In this document: in pieces, positions 62,857 through 64,000 of the stretch
Layout: each line of letters begins with the position of its first letter
Position numbering within the stretch: the stretch's first letter is position 1
Source: Paenibacillus sp. FSL W8-0186
Lineage (GTDB): Bacteria; Bacillota; Bacilli; Paenibacillales; Paenibacillaceae
NCBI RefSeq assembly: GCF_037969765.1
Contig: NZ_CP150207.1
Location: forward strand, 868,001-932,000
Length of the DNA: 64,000 nt
Direction of reading: 5' to 3'
The notes under the pieces: model-generated
What the model saw: the letters and a program-made list of their open reading frames with translations, nothing else
Told to the model about the DNA's origin: nothing
The model's database searches: none
Position numbers and translations under genes: made by a program

Positions 62857-63482
62857 CCACTCTTCATGCAGAGCAAGCTACAAACAAGCTCCCCCATGAA
62901 CCGGAGAAGGCAACGTTAGAAGGCCGCAATAAAATTTTAGGCTTCTGGCTGTTCCTTGCAGGGGAAGCGGTTCTGTTCGGTACGTTATTCGCAACATTTT
63001 TGACGCTGCGGAATCAAGTGGCTGATGGACCATCAGCCTCCGAGCTGTTCAGCCTGCCGATTACCGCTGTTGCGACGCTGATCCTCCTAGTGAGCAGCTT
63101 GACGAGCGTATTCTCGATTCAGGCCATGCACCGGGGCAACGTGAAGTCGCTCTTAACTTGGCTGACGGTTACGGTATTGCTGGGTCTAGGCTTCCTGGGC
63201 TTGGAAATCTATGAGTTCTATGAGTATGTTACTCATTATGGATATGGCATGACGACAAGTGCTTTCAGTTCCTCGTTCTACACACTCGTCGGATTCCACG
63301 GAGCGCACGTTATTTTCGGTATCTGCTGGATTTCGCTTCTGATCGGGCAAGTTGCGAGAAAAGGACTGACGGTAGTCACTGCACCGAAGATTTATGTTTC
63401 GGCGATGTACTGGCACTTCGTTGACGTCGTTTGGGTATTTGTTTTTACGGTAGTTTACCTGCTTGGAAAGGTGGTAGGCTAA
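62853..63482 (+). CDS. ctaE: Cytochrome c oxidase subunit III
   Basis: Membrane subunit of 209 aa with five helices, the short form found in bacilli. Signatures: ILGFWLFLAGEAVLFGTLFA, then GFHGAHVIFGICW and YWHFVDVVWVFVF. It starts inside the ctaD stop (ATGA), so the two are translated together. Confidence 0.95.
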   Translation: MTTLHAEQATNKLPHEPEKATLEGRNKILGFWLFLAGEAVLFGTLFATFLTLRNQVADGPSASELFSLPITAVATLILLVSSLTSVFSIQAMHRGNVKSLLTWLTVTVLLGLGFLGLEIYEFYEYVTHYGYGMTTSAFSSSFYTLVGFHGAHVIFGICWISLLIGQVARKGLTVVTAPKIYVSAMYWHFVDVVWVFVFTVVYLLGKVVG

Positions 63483-63485
63483 ACG

Positions 63486-63806
63486 ATGGTCAATCAGCAT
63501 AACAACGAAGGTTCAATGGTGAAGCATCGGCACCGGCATGAAGGACCTCAGAAGCATGTCGTGGCCTTCATATTCTCGATCGTATTGACCGCAATCGCAT
63601 TTGCGACGGTAGCGGCAGGGGGCGTGAACACAGCTTTTACGGTCATCCTGCTGATCGCGATGGCTATTCTTCAAGTACTCGTTCAGCTTGGCTATTGGAT
63701 GCACTTGAAGGATAAGGGACATATGATTCCGATCATATTCATGGCTGGAGGATTTTTTGTCGCCGGGCTGTGTATTATTGCGGCGCTTTACTGGATGTGG
63801 TGGTAA
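63486..63806 (+). CDS. ctaF: Cytochrome c oxidase subunit IVB
   Basis: Small three-helix subunit of 106 aa (CtaF/IVB family) with a His-rich, basic N-terminus (KHRHRHEGPQKHV). It begins 3 bases after ctaE. It stabilises the oxidase complex in known members. Confidence 0.92.
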   Translation: MVNQHNNEGSMVKHRHRHEGPQKHVVAFIFSIVLTAIAFATVAAGGVNTAFTVILLIAMAILQVLVQLGYWMHLKDKGHMIPIIFMAGGFFVAGLCIIAALYWMWW

Positions 63807-63809
63807 AAT

Positions 63810-63846
63810 AAAAAGAGGCGGGCTTGTATATAAGCCCCCTCTTTTG
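63810..63846 (+). terminator. Hairpin between ctaF and ctaG
   Basis: AAAAGAGG-CGGGCTT and AAGCCCC-CTCTTTT form a stem with a T-rich 3' side. It could end the oxidase message or partly lower ctaG expression. Confidence 0.75.
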
Positions 63847-63907
63847 TATATTATGGGGTTAGTTCACAATTTGGACAGATTTCCAAGCGGCGGAGGGAGT
63901 TTTTAAA

Positions 63908-64000
63908 TTGCTGGGATTACAATATTTTAGTTTTAGTGATGTTTGGAGTCCCGTATTGATGTCATTCATGCTGTTAATTACAGCAGGCTATTTCTTGATT
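63908..64000 (+). CDS. ctaG: Cytochrome c oxidase assembly factor CtaG, 3' end missing
   Basis: Only the first 31 codons are inside the window. TTG 63908 follows a GGAGGGAG site by about 7 bases. The visible part LLGLQYFSFSDVWSPVLM followed by a hydrophobic helix matches the start of CtaG (caa3-type assembly membrane protein), and its place after ctaF is the usual one. Confidence 0.85.
   Translation, partial: MLGLQYFSFSDVWSPVLMSFMLLITAGYFLI

Overview
The window looks like a chromosomal piece of a Paenibacillus-type Firmicute. The signs are purine-rich ribosome binding sites with ATG, GTG and TTG starts, YesM/YesN two-component pairs next to CUT1 sugar ABC transporters, a caa3-type oxidase operon (ctaC-D-E-F-G), HepS/HepT-like prenyl synthase genes and an xpt-pbuX operon behind a guanine riboswitch. 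The genus is inferred from gene content and style, not from a marker gene.

Layout. 1-7.5 kb: tail of a sugar-binding protein, then a complete sugar-uptake unit (histidine kinase, AraC-type regulator, binding lipoprotein, two permeases). 7.6-18.5 kb: a secreted polymorphic-toxin locus. It has a nine-repeat secreted protein, an RHS protein with a Hint domain and a short C-terminal tail that resembles BECR/DUF4258 RNases, a probable immunity gene, a lipoprotein, and then a scarred stretch with a truncated IS256-type element and a broken copy of the lipoprotein gene end. 18.9-38.1 kb: nearly all components of flavin-based extracellular electron transfer (FLEET/EET): ApbE-type FMN transferase, EetA-like and EetB-like proteins, an ECF energising module, a UbiA-type prenyltransferase, a polyprenyl synthase with a small HepS-like partner, an Ndh2 with a membrane tail, and a PplA-like lipoprotein with two FMN domains. 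They are interrupted by a U32 protein, a class III aminotransferase and a ugp-type ABC operon. 38.8-43.2 kb: HD-GYP protein, LytS-type histidine kinase, RidA, TspO-like protein. 43.4-50 kb: Snf2 helicase, SWIM-motif protein, small alarmone synthetase and small conserved proteins. 50-58 kb: guanine riboswitch-xpt-pbuX, PadR/DUF1129 pair, UgtP-like glycosyltransferase, serine hydrolase, methionine aminopeptidase. 58-64 kb: a 1.8 kb non-coding stretch and the caa3 oxidase operon, cut off in ctaG.

How the genes fit together. The EET genes describe a route NADH -> Ndh2 -> demethylmenaquinone (made with the dedicated prenyl synthase and prenyltransferase) -> EetA/EetB -> FMN-loaded PplA outside the membrane. 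FmnB attaches the FMN, and the ECF module would energise flavin export with an S-component that is not in the window. The caa3 oxidase at the right edge is a separate oxygen-dependent branch.

The most unexpected non-coding finding is two unrelated-in-sequence intergenic repeat families that share one architecture: four ~25-bp units at ~50-bp pitch, two direct then two inverted, total ~185 bp. Six such elements are visible, four of them inside or at the edges of the EET region.
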